Shown here: positions 44,956 through 54,754 of the stretch, piece after piece
Position numbering within the stretch: the first letter of the stretch is position 1
Layout of the letters: every line of letters begins with the position of its first letter
NCBI GenBank assembly: GCA_025353725.1
Contig: JANXOF010000012.1
Location: 62,001 to 126,000, forward strand
DNA: 64,000 bases
Direction of reading: 5' to 3'
Source of the DNA: Polyangiaceae bacterium
Lineage (GTDB): Bacteria; Myxococcota_A; Polyangia; Polyangiales; Polyangiaceae
Program-made: the position numbers and the translations under genes
The notes under the pieces: model-generated
What the model saw: the letters and a program-made list of their open reading frames with translations, nothing else
Database searches by the model: none
Told to the model about the DNA's origin: nothing

Positions 44956-46611
44956 CTACAAAACGAGCGTTTCCTGATGTTCGCCCCACACGTCGCGGAA
45001 GACGCCCGCGATTTCACCGACGGTGGCCTGGGCCTTCACGGCGTCGAGCACGAGGGGCAGCAAGTTGTCTTTGCGCGTCGCGGCAGCCGCGAGGCGCCGA
45101 AGCGCTTCGGCGTAGGTGGCGTCGTTGCGACCCGCGCGCACCGCTCGCAGGCGTTTCACCTGGTCGCGTTCGATGCTCGGGTCGATCGTCATCACCTCGA
45201 CGCGTGGAGAGTCTTGGACGAACTCGTTTACGCCGACGATGACGCGCCTTTTTTTCTCGACTTCGATTTGGTACGCGTAGGCACTATTTTGGATTTCGCG
45301 CTGGGGGTATCCCTCTTCGATGGCGGACACCATCCCGCCGAGCTCGTCGATACGCGCGAGGTACTTGTTGGCGTCCTGCTCGATACGGTCCGTAAGTGCT
45401 TCGACGGCGTAGGCGCCGCCGAGGGCGTCGACAAAGTCTGCAACTCCGGATTCGTTGGCGATAATCTGCTGCGTTCGGAGCGCTATCGTTACGGCGTCGC
45501 TCGTCGGTAAACCGAGTGCCTCGTCGTAGCTATTGGTGTGGAGCGACTGGCAACCGCCAAGCACGGCGGCGAGCGTTTGCATCGTGACGCGGACGATATT
45601 GTTTAGCGGCTGCTGCGCCGTCAGTGTCATGCCTGCGGTCTGTCCGTGAAAACGAAGGGCGCGCGCGCGATCCGTTTTGGCGCCAAACCTTTCTTGCATA
45701 ATGCGGCTCCACATCCGTCGTGCGGCTCGGAACTTTGCGACCTCCTCAATGAGGTTGTTGTGGACGTTGAAAAAGAAGGATAGCTGCGCTCCGAATTTGT
45801 CGACGTCGAGTCCCGCTTCCACCGCGGCCTGGACGTACGCGATGCCGTCGGCGAGCGTGAAGGCTACCTCTTGTATAGCGTCACAACCGGCTTCGCGGAT
45901 ATGATATCCGCTGATTGATATCGTGTTCCAAGACGGTACTTCTTTTCCGCAGAATGCGAAAATGTCTGTAATGAGTCGGAGCGACGGCCTCGGCGGGTAA
46001 ATATACGTTCCACGAGCCATGTATTCTTTGAGGATGTCGTTCTGAATCGTGCCACGTAGCTTGTCGCGCGGTACGCCCTGTTCTTCGGCGACGGCAATGT
46101 AGAGGCAGAGCAGCGTCGACGCCGTCGCGTTGATCGTCATCGACGTCGATATTTTGTCGAGCGGGAGACCCTTGAGCAGAGCGCGCATATCGTCGATCGA
46201 GTCGATGGCCACGCCGACGCGTCCGACCTCGCCGAGGCTTCGGCTATCGTCCGAGTCGCGGCCCATTTGTGTCGGGAGATCGAACGCGACCGAGAGCCCG
46301 GTTTGTCCTTGCTTCAGAAGGTAGTGGTAGCGTTCGTTCGACTCGGCCGCTGTCCCGAAACCCGCATATTGGCGCATCGTCCACGCGCGGCCGCGGTACA
46401 TGTTCGCTTGAACGCCGCGTGTGAAGGGAGGCGACCCCGGGAATCCGAGATCGCGTGCGGGGTCGAAGACACCCAGGTCGTCGGGGCCGTACAGAGGAGC
46501 CACATCTTGATGCCCCGCGAGGTTGGGTACGCGCGGCCGTGGCTTGTCTTTCGCCTCGGCGGCTTCAACCCTTGCCAGCCAGGCTCCTTTTTGAACCTCG
46601 TACGTCGTCAT
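44956..46611 (-). CDS. Methylmalonyl-CoA mutase-type large subunit without B12 domain
   Basis: 551 residues matching the substrate-binding TIM barrel of coenzyme B12-dependent mutases: [39 protein letters not shown], and [20 protein letters not shown]. Later comes [19 protein letters not shown] and [13 protein letters not shown]. The cobalamin-binding domain (D-x-H-x-x-G) is absent, and the protein stops after the linker, so a separate small subunit must supply B12, as in two-subunit mutases. That gene is not in the window. Whether the substrate is methylmalonyl-, isobutyryl-, ethylmalonyl- or another acyl-CoA cannot be settled. tetR follows 68 bases downstream. Confidence 0.92.
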   Translation of the reverse strand: MTTYEVQKGAWLARVEAAEAKDKPRPRVPNLAGHQDVAPLYGPDDLGVFDPARDLGFPGSPPFTRGVQANMYRGRAWTMRQYAGFGTAAESNERYHYLLKQGQTGLSVAFDLPTQMGRDSDDSRSLGEVGRVGVAIDSIDDMRALLKGLPLDKISTSMTINATASTLLCLYIAVAEEQGVPRDKLRGTIQNDILKEYMARGTYIYPPRPSLRLITDIFAFCGKEVPSWNTISISGYHIREAGCDAIQEVAFTLADGIAYVQAAVEAGLDVDKFGAQLSFFFNVHNNLIEEVAKFRAARRMWSRIMQERFGAKTDRARALRFHGQTAGMTLTAQQPLNNIVRVTMQTLAAVLGGCQSLHTNSYDEALGLPTSDAVTIALRTQQIIANESGVADFVDALGGAYAVEALTDRIEQDANKYLARIDELGGMVSAIEEGYPQREIQNSAYAYQIEVEKKRRVIVGVNEFVQDSPRVEVMTIDPSIERDQVKRLRAVRAGRNDATYAEALRRLAAAATRKDNLLPLVLDAVKAQATVGEIAGVFRDVWGEHQETLVL

Positions 46612-46724
46612 GGATCGGGCTTAGCACGCTCTTCCTCACGCGAAACCAGGCGCTTGTGCGTTCCCGAGTTACGCCGCCGGACCCGACGAGTTGCGCCCGC
46701 CGCGTTGCGTAGGAGATTTGCTCT

Positions 46725-48236
46725 TCAGCCCTCAGGTGAAAGGCTGATAAGCGAAATTTCGCTCTCCTTCACAACAATGATCTGAGTCATGATCCGTCCG
46801 CCGACGGCATCGCAGCGGAGCATGTGAGCGCCTTTCGGCAGGTCGATGCCGGCGGTCGGAGTACGCCCAAGTTCAAACCCATCGACGGTGACGGCACAGC
46901 CGCCCGCGCTCGCCGTGACTCGTACGCGCCCGAAGCCGCGCGGAATTGCGCCCGATGGTGACGATGCGCGTGGCAGCGAGTCCACGCTTATCGATCGCAG
47001 CACCGGCGTCGGCTCGAAAGTGACTGGAAGCGGCTTCGCGGCTTGCATCGGCATTGCCGCGGGCGTTACGCGTGCCGCCACTGGCCCTCGGGCCATGCGA
47101 TCGGCGAGGGCCGTGCCTCCGCGCTGGACGATCCAGGCGAGCCGTACTCCGACGCCCAGCCCTAAAAACCCTAGTACTAGAACCATTCCCGTTCGAAGCC
47201 ACTGCCGCCGAATCACCTTTGGGGCCGAAGGACCTCGCGAGACGCAAGAAGAAGGGGGCGTCTGCCAGGCGCCGTCTGCACCGCTCCGCTGTCCCTCGCG
47301 CGGGGTTGGCGAATAGGGGTGGTTCGCCGAATGCAAGGGTTCGAACGAAGGGGCTGGCGGCGGGAGTCGCATCCTCGAGTCGCTGAGTTCACGGGTCGCC
47401 TCGCGGAGTCGGGCGGTCACCTCGTTAAACGTCTGCGTTCGTGCGGTGACGTCTACCTCGAGACAACCTCGTACGATCGAGCGAAGCGATTCGGGGAGAA
47501 GCGGAGCGCATGCATCGATGCTCTTCGGGTTCGTTGTCGCCGTGGTTAAGATAAGCGCGTTAAAATTTCGCGCGTTGTAAGCGCGATATCCGCAAAAAGC
47601 CTCGAAGAGAATCGCTCCGAATGCGAACACGTCGGTACGGCCGTCGAGTCCTGCGTCACCGCGGGCTTGCTCCGGGCTCATGTAAAGTGGTGAGCCGAGG
47701 ACAGTGCCTGCACCGGTCAGCGCGGTGTCACGCCCGTCCTCGACGAACTTGCTGACCCCGAAGTCGAGCAGCGTAAGAGTGCTCACGCCGTCGCGCCCTG
47801 ACTGTAGAAAAAGATTGGAGGGCTTTAGGTCACGATGAACCACCCCACTCCGGTGAGCCGCGGCGAGCGCGTCGCTTATCTCGGCCATCAAGCGGGTAAA
47901 TTCGCACACCGTCATCGGCGGGCTTTCGTGCCTCAGGGCGACGTCGAGCGACGCGCCCTGAAGTAGCTCCATCACCAAAAAAAGCTGGCCCTCTTCAGTT
48001 TGACCCACGTCATGAATCTCGATGACGTTGGGGTGATTGACACGCGCGGATACTTTGGCCTCTTTCAGGAACCGCAAGGCCGCATCGTCCGTTTTAGCGA
48101 CGTGCGGGCTCATGAATTTGATGGCGACGTCGCGCTCGGTAAACTGGTGCGAGGCGGACCAAACGTCGGCCATTCCGCCGCGCCCAAGTAGCTCGTTGAG
48201 GCGGTACTTTCCCGCGATGATCTGACCGGAAACCAT
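46725..48236 (-). CDS. Ser/Thr protein kinase with C-terminal PEGA-like domain
   Basis: 503 residues. Kinase domain residues 12-280: GRGGMADVWSAS, VAIKFMSPH, VVHRDLKPSNLF, LLDFGVSKF and MSPEQARG. A Pro-rich segment follows, then one membrane helix (GMVLVLGFLGLGVGVRLAWIV). The extracytoplasmic tail ends in a PEGA-like beta domain (GGCAVTVDGFELGRTPTAGIDLP). This tail is a candidate ligand- or surface-layer-interacting module. It is located between the acyl-CoA genes accA/SDR and the mutase, all on the minus strand; a regulatory link is possible but unproven. ATG 48236 is the start. Confidence 0.92.
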   Translation of the reverse strand: MVSGQIIAGKYRLNELLGRGGMADVWSASHQFTERDVAIKFMSPHVAKTDDAALRFLKEAKVSARVNHPNVIEIHDVGQTEEGQLFLVMELLQGASLDVALRHESPPMTVCEFTRLMAEISDALAAAHRSGVVHRDLKPSNLFLQSGRDGVSTLTLLDFGVSKFVEDGRDTALTGAGTVLGSPLYMSPEQARGDAGLDGRTDVFAFGAILFEAFCGYRAYNARNFNALILTTATTNPKSIDACAPLLPESLRSIVRGCLEVDVTARTQTFNEVTARLREATRELSDSRMRLPPPAPSFEPLHSANHPYSPTPREGQRSGADGAWQTPPSSCVSRGPSAPKVIRRQWLRTGMVLVLGFLGLGVGVRLAWIVQRGGTALADRMARGPVAARVTPAAMPMQAAKPLPVTFEPTPVLRSISVDSLPRASSPSGAIPRGFGRVRVTASAGGCAVTVDGFELGRTPTAGIDLPKGAHMLRCDAVGGRIMTQIIVVKESEISLISLSPEG

Positions 48237-48254
48237 GGTGCTAGCCCGTCGCGC

Positions 48255-49022
48255 TCACGCGACCGTCAGACCTCCATCGATCACCAAAGTGTGCCCTGTC
48301 ACGTAGCTCGCGGCGTCACTCGCGAGGTAGAGCGCGCCGCCGGCGACCTCGTCGGGCGCCGCAGCACGCTTCATGGGCGTCATGCGCATCGCCTCCTCGA
48401 ACAGCGTATCGTTCTTCAAGACCGCCGCGGCAAAGCGTGTCTCGACATATCCGGGAGCGATGGCGTTCACTCGGATTTGTGAGCTTGCGAGCTCGCAAGC
48501 GAGTGTTTTCGTCATCGAAATAACGGCGGCTTTGGTCATCGCATAAACGCCTTGGAGCGGCGACGCGTTGAGCCCCGCGACGCTCGCGACGTTTACGATG
48601 GATCCCTTCGCGCCGCGACTCTGCAAGTGCTTGACGACCTCGCGTGTCATCCAAAAATACCCTTTTAGATTTACCTCGAACGTCTTGTTCCACGCCCCCT
48701 CGTCGAGCGAACTTCCTGCGTCAATGAGTGGCCCGAAATGAGGATTCGTCGCCGCGTTGTTCACCAGAATATCGACTTTGCCAAACGTGCGAACCGCTGC
48801 GGCGACGAGCGCTTTGCAATCCTCCTCACGTCCAGTGTGTGCGGCGTAGGGGTAAGCGCATTCGCCGAGCGAATGGCTGACGGCCTCGAGCCCTTCGAGC
48901 TTTCGCGCGGCAAGGACGACCTTTGCCCCATGAGCAACAAAACATCGTGCGATAGCCTCACCGATGCCGCGGCTTGCTCCGGTGATGAGCGCGACTTTTC
49001 CTTCGACGTTGAGTGTAGTCAC
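48255..49022 (-). CDS. Short-chain dehydrogenase/reductase
   Basis: About 255 residues from the GTG at 49022, preferred over an ATG at 49091 because it has a GAGGG ribosome site six bases upstream and avoids overlapping accA. The classical SDR pattern is complete: TGASRGIGEAIA (NAD(P) binding), NNAATNPHFGP, Ser in NVASVAG and the catalytic YAMTK. The family resembles glucose/beta-ketoacyl dehydrogenases (FabG-like). Lying 19 bases behind accA, it could reduce 3-ketoacyl intermediates, but substrate cannot be assigned. A Ser/Thr kinase gene follows 18 bases downstream on the same strand. Confidence 0.93.
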   Translation of the reverse strand: MTTLNVEGKVALITGASRGIGEAIARCFVAHGAKVVLAARKLEGLEAVSHSLGECAYPYAAHTGREEDCKALVAAAVRTFGKVDILVNNAATNPHFGPLIDAGSSLDEGAWNKTFEVNLKGYFWMTREVVKHLQSRGAKGSIVNVASVAGLNASPLQGVYAMTKAAVISMTKTLACELASSQIRVNAIAPGYVETRFAAAVLKNDTLFEEAMRMTPMKRAAAPDEVAGGALYLASDAASYVTGHTLVIDGGLTVA

Positions 49023-49028
49023 CAGAGG

Positions 49029-49033
49029 CCCTC
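49029..49033 (-). promoter_or_regulatory. Ribosome binding site deciding the SDR start
   Basis: GAGGG on the minus strand, six bases before the GTG at 49022. It lies in the short gap between the accA stop and the SDR gene and supports the GTG start over the longer reading. Confidence 0.7.
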
Positions 49034-49041
49034 GCAAGGTG

Positions 49042-50025
49042 TCAGCGAGCGCTTGGCCCGACGAAGGAGCCGAGTGCTCGAAATCGGTCATAACGTTCGT
49101 TCACGAGTTCGGAGGGGGACTTCATTTGTAGCTGCTCTATCGCTTCGGTGAGCGAAGCATCGACGAGGCGCGCCGCGAGAGCTGGATCCTGATGAGCGCC
49201 ACCGGCGGGTTCTTCAATAATCGTTTCGACAATCTTCAAATGGAGCAATTCGGGTGCCGTAATGCGGAGGCGCAACGCGGCCTCTTCGGCCTTGGCGCTG
49301 TCCTTCCACAAAATCGAGGCGCAACCCTCAGGCGAAATTACGCTGTAGGTCCCGTATTCGAGGACGTTCACGCGATTCGCAACGCCGAGGGCAAGGGCTC
49401 CGCCCGAACCGCCTTCGCCGATAATGGTCGCAAGGATGGGCACGGGTGCCCGGGCCATCGCCGCTAGGCAAGCTCCAATAGCCTCGCTCTGGCCGCGCTC
49501 CTCGGCGCCAAGGCCCGGGTAGGCGCCCGGCGTGTCAATGAATGTGAAAATCGGTAATCCGAAGCGCGAAGCGAGATCATAAAGGCGTCGTGCCTTTCGA
49601 TAGCCTTCTGGGTTTGGCATGCCGAAGTTGCGCTTGACGTTCTCTTTCGCGCCTCGGCCCTTTTGGTGTCCGATGACGAGGACGCTGCGACCGTGATAGC
49701 GCGCGAGACCCGCGACAATGGACGCGTCCTCGCCGAAGCTACGGTCGCCGTGGAGTTCTACGAAGTCTTCGAAGAGCGCGTTGATATAGTCGAGCGTGTA
49801 AGGCCGGTTCGGGTGCCGGGAGAGTTGGACCTTTTGCCAAGGTGAAAGATCAGCAAACAACTCACGCGCGAGGCGACCGCATTTCTCCTCGAGTTTTCGA
49901 AGCTCTGGCTCGAGGCGCCGGTCGCTTTCCGCGAGCGAACGCAATTCGCGAACGCGCTGCACGAGTTCGACGACGGGTTTTTCGAAGGGCAAGACGTGCG
50001 ACGCCACGGGCTCGCCGGTATACAC
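49042..50025 (-). CDS. accA: Acetyl-CoA carboxylase carboxyltransferase, alpha subunit
   Basis: 327 residues, the usual length. The conserved AccA pattern is present: LSRHPNRPYTLDYINALFED, GHQKGRGAKENVKRNFGMPN, PEGYRKARRLYDLASRF, FIDTPGAYPGLGAEERGQSE, and IGEGGSGGALALG. Together with the beta subunit (not in the window) it transfers the carboxyl group from biotin to acetyl-CoA, the first committed step of fatty-acid synthesis. The SDR gene follows 19 bases downstream. The start is ATG 50025 (MYTGEPVASHVLPFEKP). Confidence 0.97.
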   Translation of the reverse strand: MYTGEPVASHVLPFEKPVVELVQRVRELRSLAESDRRLEPELRKLEEKCGRLARELFADLSPWQKVQLSRHPNRPYTLDYINALFEDFVELHGDRSFGEDASIVAGLARYHGRSVLVIGHQKGRGAKENVKRNFGMPNPEGYRKARRLYDLASRFGLPIFTFIDTPGAYPGLGAEERGQSEAIGACLAAMARAPVPILATIIGEGGSGGALALGVANRVNVLEYGTYSVISPEGCASILWKDSAKAEEAALRLRITAPELLHLKIVETIIEEPAGGAHQDPALAARLVDASLTEAIEQLQMKSPSELVNERYDRFRALGSFVGPSAR

Positions 50026-50192
50026 CGTGTGCGGGAAAAAAGAGAAGGAGGGTGGTGTGTGGGCGACTCATGTCTGGGTCCATCACGGCTCACTTCGGCG
50101 TTCGGGCCATTGCGTTTGGGGCGGAGAACAGCGCTCTTTTCGGTGGTTGAAGGGAAATGTAAGATGGCGCCGTATGTGCATGCTTCCTCTGC

Positions 50193-51764
50193 GTGCCTCG
50201 TACCGGAGACAACGCCGACCGAGCCTTTGAGGGCGAACCGCACACGGCGGACGCTGAGCTCCGGACGACCGGCGGGCGGGTATCGCTCGCGGGACCGACG
50301 CGGAAGACGTTGATGTTTCCGAGGTCTTCGACCCCCGTGGCACCGCGCTCGTCGTCGCCCGCGGCGCCGCGCCCGAGCGAACGCCCGACTCTAAAGACGC
50401 TCGCGCCTGTCGATGCGCCCAGCTCTGGGCACAGCAATACGCAGATTATCGACGTGAGCGCGGCCGCGCTCGATAGTAGCGAAGGGCTGAGTTCCACTCT
50501 CGACGCGATCGTTCCTCACGCGACGTGGAGACCGTGGCGTTCGGGGGGGTTGCCGTCGTTCCTTGGGCTGTCGCTTGTTGCTGCCGCGTGTGTCTCTGAA
50601 GCCGCGGTGCTCGCGACCGGGTGGGCGACAGGCGTGAGCGAAGGACTACGCAATCGCGGGGCCGTTCCGCACGAGGTCGTTTCCGAGCGCACGCCTCGCG
50701 CGATGCCGTCGGCGCCAGGGGCGGCCCTACCGACGGCAGGTACGTGCGCGTCGATCGGCGAATCGAAGGTGATCGCCACGCGCGCGAATTTCGCGCCGGG
50801 TCTTGAAATCACGGTGGTCGACCGCGAGTTTAACGTGGCCTTTGCGGCGGGCGCGACGGACGGCGTCGGCCTAAGACTCGCCGCCAGTTCGTCTCGCGTG
50901 GTGGAGCGAATTCACGTCAGAACCAAGACCGCGATCCGCCACGTCACGGCCGTTGGGGGCCGGGCGGAAGACGACGCGATCGATCTGAAAATAGACGCAG
51001 ACGGTGCGCGTAGCCTGTTCTCTGAGGACGCTGAGACCTCCACATATCGCGTCGCGGTGGCTGGCGGATGGGTGCACGCCTCGTCCGCCGGAAAGGTCAG
51101 AGCACTGTGGCCGGTGCCAGCCCCGCGGGTGGTGAAGGTCGAGCGCCGTGTCCCCGCCGCGGCGGTTCCCTTCTTCGCAGTACCAGCCCCAGACGTTCGT
51201 GCGTCCGTGCGCCACGACGGAGGCGTTGTCGTCGCGCTAAGGCGAGCTTCGACGCTTTGGCTCGGGATCGCCGACGGCTCGCTCACCCCCGACGGGCCAC
51301 TCGTGACGCTGATTCGTCCTGGCGCGGAAATAGGGATGCCCGCGGTTACGCCGTGGGGCGGCGGGGGCGTCGCGGCATGGGCGGAGCGTCCCTCAGGCGA
51401 AAGGGAGTGGGCGGTGATGGTCGCTTCGTTTGATGGAGCCGATGAAGGCAAGCGTGAAGCCCCGTCGCTTCGCCCTGTCGGTGCGGGCATGTCTCCGTCG
51501 ATCGTGAGCTTGCCGGATGGCGACTTGCTGCTCGCTTTTACGGTCGGTAAGCCAGGCGCGCACCGTGTCCTCGTCCAGCGACTCGGCCGTCATCTCGAAC
51601 CTCGCGGAGGGCCCATTTTTGCGTCTCAAGAGGGGCTCAATGCCGGGCAGCCTGCCATCGCCGTTGCGGCAGACGGGCGTGCGCTCGTGGCGTTCTTCGG
51701 CGCCACTGCGGCACAATCCGCGCACGTCTTCGCGACGCCGCTCGCGTGCGATTCGAGCTTTTGA
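50193..51764 (+). CDS. Unknown protein with N-terminal disordered region, one membrane helix and C-terminal propeller-like part
   Basis: 523 residues from GTG 50193; an ATG at 50313 is another candidate start. The first 120 residues are Ser/Pro/Arg-rich. One hydrophobic segment follows (FLGLSLVAAACVSEAAVLATGW). The remaining ~350 residues have repeated strand-like units (GVVVALRRASTLWLGIADGS, GVAAWAERPSGEREWAVMVA, LLLAFTVGKPGAHRVLVQRL) suggestive of a beta-propeller or similar repeat fold on the outside. No known family is recognised. It is divergent from accA, 167 bases away. Confidence 0.6.
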   Translation: MPRTGDNADRAFEGEPHTADAELRTTGGRVSLAGPTRKTLMFPRSSTPVAPRSSSPAAPRPSERPTLKTLAPVDAPSSGHSNTQIIDVSAAALDSSEGLSSTLDAIVPHATWRPWRSGGLPSFLGLSLVAAACVSEAAVLATGWATGVSEGLRNRGAVPHEVVSERTPRAMPSAPGAALPTAGTCASIGESKVIATRANFAPGLEITVVDREFNVAFAAGATDGVGLRLAASSSRVVERIHVRTKTAIRHVTAVGGRAEDDAIDLKIDADGARSLFSEDAETSTYRVAVAGGWVHASSAGKVRALWPVPAPRVVKVERRVPAAAVPFFAVPAPDVRASVRHDGGVVVALRRASTLWLGIADGSLTPDGPLVTLIRPGAEIGMPAVTPWGGGGVAAWAERPSGEREWAVMVASFDGADEGKREAPSLRPVGAGMSPSIVSLPDGDLLLAFTVGKPGAHRVLVQRLGRHLEPRGGPIFASQEGLNAGQPAIAVAADGRALVAFFGATAAQSAHVFATPLACDSSF

Positions 51765-51821
51765 CCTCGCCGCGCGCCTGGCTGCCCTGAGTGGCAGTGG
51801 GCGACATCCCCTCAAGGGCGC

Positions 51822-52850
51822 TTACCAGCTCTCCACCGCCACGCTACGGACGGTTTCGGCGATGGGCATGCGCGGCGCGTAGCCTAGTTCGGTCCGCGAA
51901 AGCTTGTCGTCGACCATACAAACGTAGCGAATGTGGTCGAGCTCCGGCGCCGGGAACGTCGTCAATCGGAGCGACCAGAGTCGTTTGAGAATCGCCTTGC
52001 CGAACGTATATGGAATAGGAAAACTAGGCTTTCCGAGAAGCTTGACAATATGCGAGAGTGGCAGCGGACTCGGTCCCGCCACGTTGTAAATTCCTCGCTG
52101 GCGGGGCGTCAGCGCGCACCCGATCGCCGCCACGACATCCGACTCGTGGATGATTTGGACCATTGGGTCAAACCCGAGGAGTGTCGGGATCGTCGGCAGT
52201 CGCATGAAGTTCGATGCCGCGTTGTGAACCGCACCGACGATATGCACCGGACGCAAAATGACGGTTTCGGTTTCTGGGTGTTTCCAGAAGAAACCCTGAG
52301 CCAACATGTCTACTTCGATGAGATCTCGAATCTCGCTAAACCTCGCGCCGCCCAAAAGAGGTGCGTCCTCGTTCAAGAACTGCGCGTTGTCGGGTTGCGG
52401 GCCGTAGACATTGGCACTCGACAGCACAACGAGCTTCGGGATCTTAAACTGTGCGACGTATTCGAGTAGCTTCTGAAAGCCTGCCACGTTCCACGAGTGA
52501 TGCTCAGCCTGCGACGCACGAGGATCGTGCATCACACCGAGATGAATCACGGCCTCGATCGGCTCGGCGCGGAAAACGTCTTTCAGCTTTTTGCGCCGCA
52601 TGTCGACTTGCTCGTGGACCACGTCTTTCGGCTTGTCGGGGAAAGGTCGTCGGTCGACCGCAATCACCCGACGCAAGCGGTGCTGCTCGCGGACGACATG
52701 CTTTCCCAGTCGACCGCAGGCGCCGGTGACCAGCACTGTCCCTTGTCCTCGCGGAAGCGAAGGGCGTGACGACGGAGGAGGGGAGGACGACGAAGGAGGG
52801 GAGGATCCAGGACGGCCACTCGGGGGCTGCACGCGCGCCGTCTCTGTCAT
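51822..52850 (-). CDS. NAD-dependent epimerase/dehydratase, extended SDR
   Basis: 342 residues. A Pro/Ser-rich head of ~35 residues precedes the Rossmann fold: TVLVTGACGRLGKHVV (G-x-x-G-x-x-G), IAVDRRPFP, and IHLGVMHDP. The catalytic region is around LSSANVYGPQP. The usual Y-x-x-x-K is not obvious (VYGPQ), so a non-canonical enzyme is possible. Such proteins modify nucleotide-linked sugars or act on hydroxysteroid/lipid substrates. Its ATG overlaps the stop of the acyltransferase gene upstream by one base (TAATG), so the two are co-translated and probably work on the same lipid or sugar product. Confidence 0.88.
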   Translation of the reverse strand: MTETARVQPPSGRPGSSPPSSSSPPPSSRPSLPRGQGTVLVTGACGRLGKHVVREQHRLRRVIAVDRRPFPDKPKDVVHEQVDMRRKKLKDVFRAEPIEAVIHLGVMHDPRASQAEHHSWNVAGFQKLLEYVAQFKIPKLVVLSSANVYGPQPDNAQFLNEDAPLLGGARFSEIRDLIEVDMLAQGFFWKHPETETVILRPVHIVGAVHNAASNFMRLPTIPTLLGFDPMVQIIHESDVVAAIGCALTPRQRGIYNVAGPSPLPLSHIVKLLGKPSFPIPYTFGKAILKRLWSLRLTTFPAPELDHIRYVCMVDDKLSRTELGYAPRMPIAETVRSVAVESW

Positions 52851-53830
52851 TAGAAGAAGACCCCTTTTCGAGCCTGAAGGCCTCGGTTGACCATCGATTG
52901 GACCGTGGACTTTACGACAAAAACCTTCTCCTCGATGAGGGAGTCGTCGTCGTCCGGATCGCCTGTAAAGTGCATCGGCTCACCGAAGTAGATTCGGTAG
53001 CGCGTGGGCAGGGGCAGCACGCCAAACGGCAGGAGCAACTGCGGAAGGATCGGCATAGAGGGCATTCTTAGCAACTTCGCGAGTCCGTCGAAGTTGCCTA
53101 ACGAGACGTACTGCTCCTCGCCGCCAATCACCGCTACCGGCACGATAGGCGTACCTGTCTCCAGGGCGAGCCTCATGAATCCGAGGCCAAAGTCGACGAG
53201 CTGGTAACGTTTGTCAAACGGCTTTGCGATCCCGCGCGCCCCCTCGGGAAAAACGAGTAGCGCTTCGTTGTTTTCCAGCAACCGTTTGGCGTTTTCGGGT
53301 ACGCCGACGACCTGGCCCACACGCGAAAAAAGTAGTGAGACGAACGGCAAGGTCTGCGTCCACTTGTCGACCATCGCGCGCATGAACCTTGGCGGTTCGA
53401 CATCCATGAACAGTGAGGCACCGATAAGTGCACCATCCATCGGTATTTGCCCTGAGTGATTCGCGATCAGGAGAACGCGCCCTGCAGGGATGTTTTCCTT
53501 CCCGAAGACCTCGGTGCGAAAGTACTTTCGGTGAAGCAAGGCAACCGACGCCAGGGCGTACTTTGTCCATTGTGGATCGAGTCCGAATTCGTCGACGCCC
53601 GTCGGGGTTAGGCTTAGCGGAACGCGCGCAAGGCGCTCGTTGAACTCTTCACCAAGCTTGCCTGTCATCCAGCTATCGATGCCGCCGACTGCGGACTCGA
53701 CAAGTCGTCGTGCCAGCGGTGCGAGCGCTCGAAGCGTGCCTACGGGCCCCGACCAACGGCGCACGAGTGACTTGGACTCCGCTCCCACGGAAAAGCTATC
53801 GCCCCACCCGATGCGTTGGTCAAGGGGCAC
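52850..53830 (-). CDS. Phospholipid/glycerol acyltransferase family protein
   Basis: 326 residues from GTG 53830; no ATG precedes the conserved part. The PlsC-type core is LLIANHSGQIPMDGALIG and the substrate region FPEGARG at about 215. The histidine-aspartate spacing is six residues (H-S-G-Q-I-P-M-D) rather than four, as seen in a branch of PlsC relatives. It probably acylates a hydroxylated lipid such as lysophosphatidate or an alcohol. It ends one base into the epimerase gene, so the pair forms an operon. The gene start is 24 bases from the S66 gene on the opposite strand. Confidence 0.88.
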   Translation of the reverse strand: MPLDQRIGWGDSFSVGAESKSLVRRWSGPVGTLRALAPLARRLVESAVGGIDSWMTGKLGEEFNERLARVPLSLTPTGVDEFGLDPQWTKYALASVALLHRKYFRTEVFGKENIPAGRVLLIANHSGQIPMDGALIGASLFMDVEPPRFMRAMVDKWTQTLPFVSLLFSRVGQVVGVPENAKRLLENNEALLVFPEGARGIAKPFDKRYQLVDFGLGFMRLALETGTPIVPVAVIGGEEQYVSLGNFDGLAKLLRMPSMPILPQLLLPFGVLPLPTRYRIYFGEPMHFTGDPDDDDSLIEEKVFVVKSTVQSMVNRGLQARKGVFF

Positions 53831-53854
53831 CGTGAGGCACTAGGCTAACTTGCG

Positions 53855-54745
53855 TTGGTCTTTGCTTTTCCCCCTCCGCTTCGTCCCGGGTCGCTCGTCG
53901 CTGTCGTAGCGCCCGCAAGCCCAGTCGATCGGAACGAGCTCTTTCGAGGGCTGGCGTGGCTCCGAACTCGCTATCGGCTGCGTATTCACGGCGGACTCTT
54001 GACACGCACGGGCTACACGGCCGGAACCGACGCGCGCCGCAAGCAGGAGCTCGAAGCTGCCATGCTCGATCCGGAGGTCGAGGCGATTTTATGCGCGCGC
54101 GGCGGTTACGGCGCACTTCGGATCGTCGATGCGCTCCCGTGGGACGCTTTTTGTGCTGCCCCGAAGTGGATCGTCGGCTTCAGCGACGTGACGGCGCTTC
54201 ACGTCGCGGCCAACGCCCGAGGAATCGCGACCGTCCACGCGGCCAATGCCTCAGGCTGGGGTCGGAGCACACCCACCGTCACGGCGGAACGCCATGAGCT
54301 TCTCGCCGCGCTGGAGGCGTTTGCTCGATCACCTTGGACCCATCTCGAACGCCTTCACTCGGGTCCGGTGGCGCGCGGCCCGCTCGTAGGCGGAAACCTC
54401 TCGCTGCTCGCGGCGATGGCAGCCGCAAACCAGCTGCGCATCCCGCCGAGCGCGATTCTCGCGTTTGAAGATGTCACGGAGCGTCCCTACCGGCTCGACC
54501 GCATCCTGATGTCGCTCCGCTTGGGCGGTTATTTCGAGAACGTCGCCGCGCTCGTCCTGGGTAGCTTTACCGCGTGCGACGCAGGGCCCGACGAGGTTAC
54601 CGCGCGCCAGGTTTTCGAAGGATTGACCGCCGACCTGGGCATTGCCGTGGTCGCCGGCGCGCCTTTTGGCCACGGACCTCGCAATGCGCCGTTTGTTACA
54701 GGCGGCGTTGCGACGCTTTTGGGAACGACGCTCACCTTCGCGTAA
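53855..54745 (+). CDS. S66 family peptidase (LD-carboxypeptidase/MccF-like)
   Basis: 296 residues from a TTG at 53855; no ATG/GTG is in frame before the conserved part. The S66 pattern is present: VAPASPVDR, ARGGYGALRIVD, GFSDVTALH with the nucleophile Ser, and the acidic and histidine members in AFEDVTERPYRLDR and FGHGPRN. The family includes LD-carboxypeptidases that trim murein tetrapeptides to tripeptides and MccF-like self-immunity hydrolases. No microcin genes are near, so a murein-recycling role is more probable. It converges with the 1755-residue TPR gene. Confidence 0.92.
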   Translation: MVFAFPPPLRPGSLVAVVAPASPVDRNELFRGLAWLRTRYRLRIHGGLLTRTGYTAGTDARRKQELEAAMLDPEVEAILCARGGYGALRIVDALPWDAFCAAPKWIVGFSDVTALHVAANARGIATVHAANASGWGRSTPTVTAERHELLAALEAFARSPWTHLERLHSGPVARGPLVGGNLSLLAAMAAANQLRIPPSAILAFEDVTERPYRLDRILMSLRLGGYFENVAALVLGSFTACDAGPDEVTARQVFEGLTADLGIAVVAGAPFGHGPRNAPFVTGGVATLLGTTLTFA

Positions 54746-54754
54746 ACGAACGCT

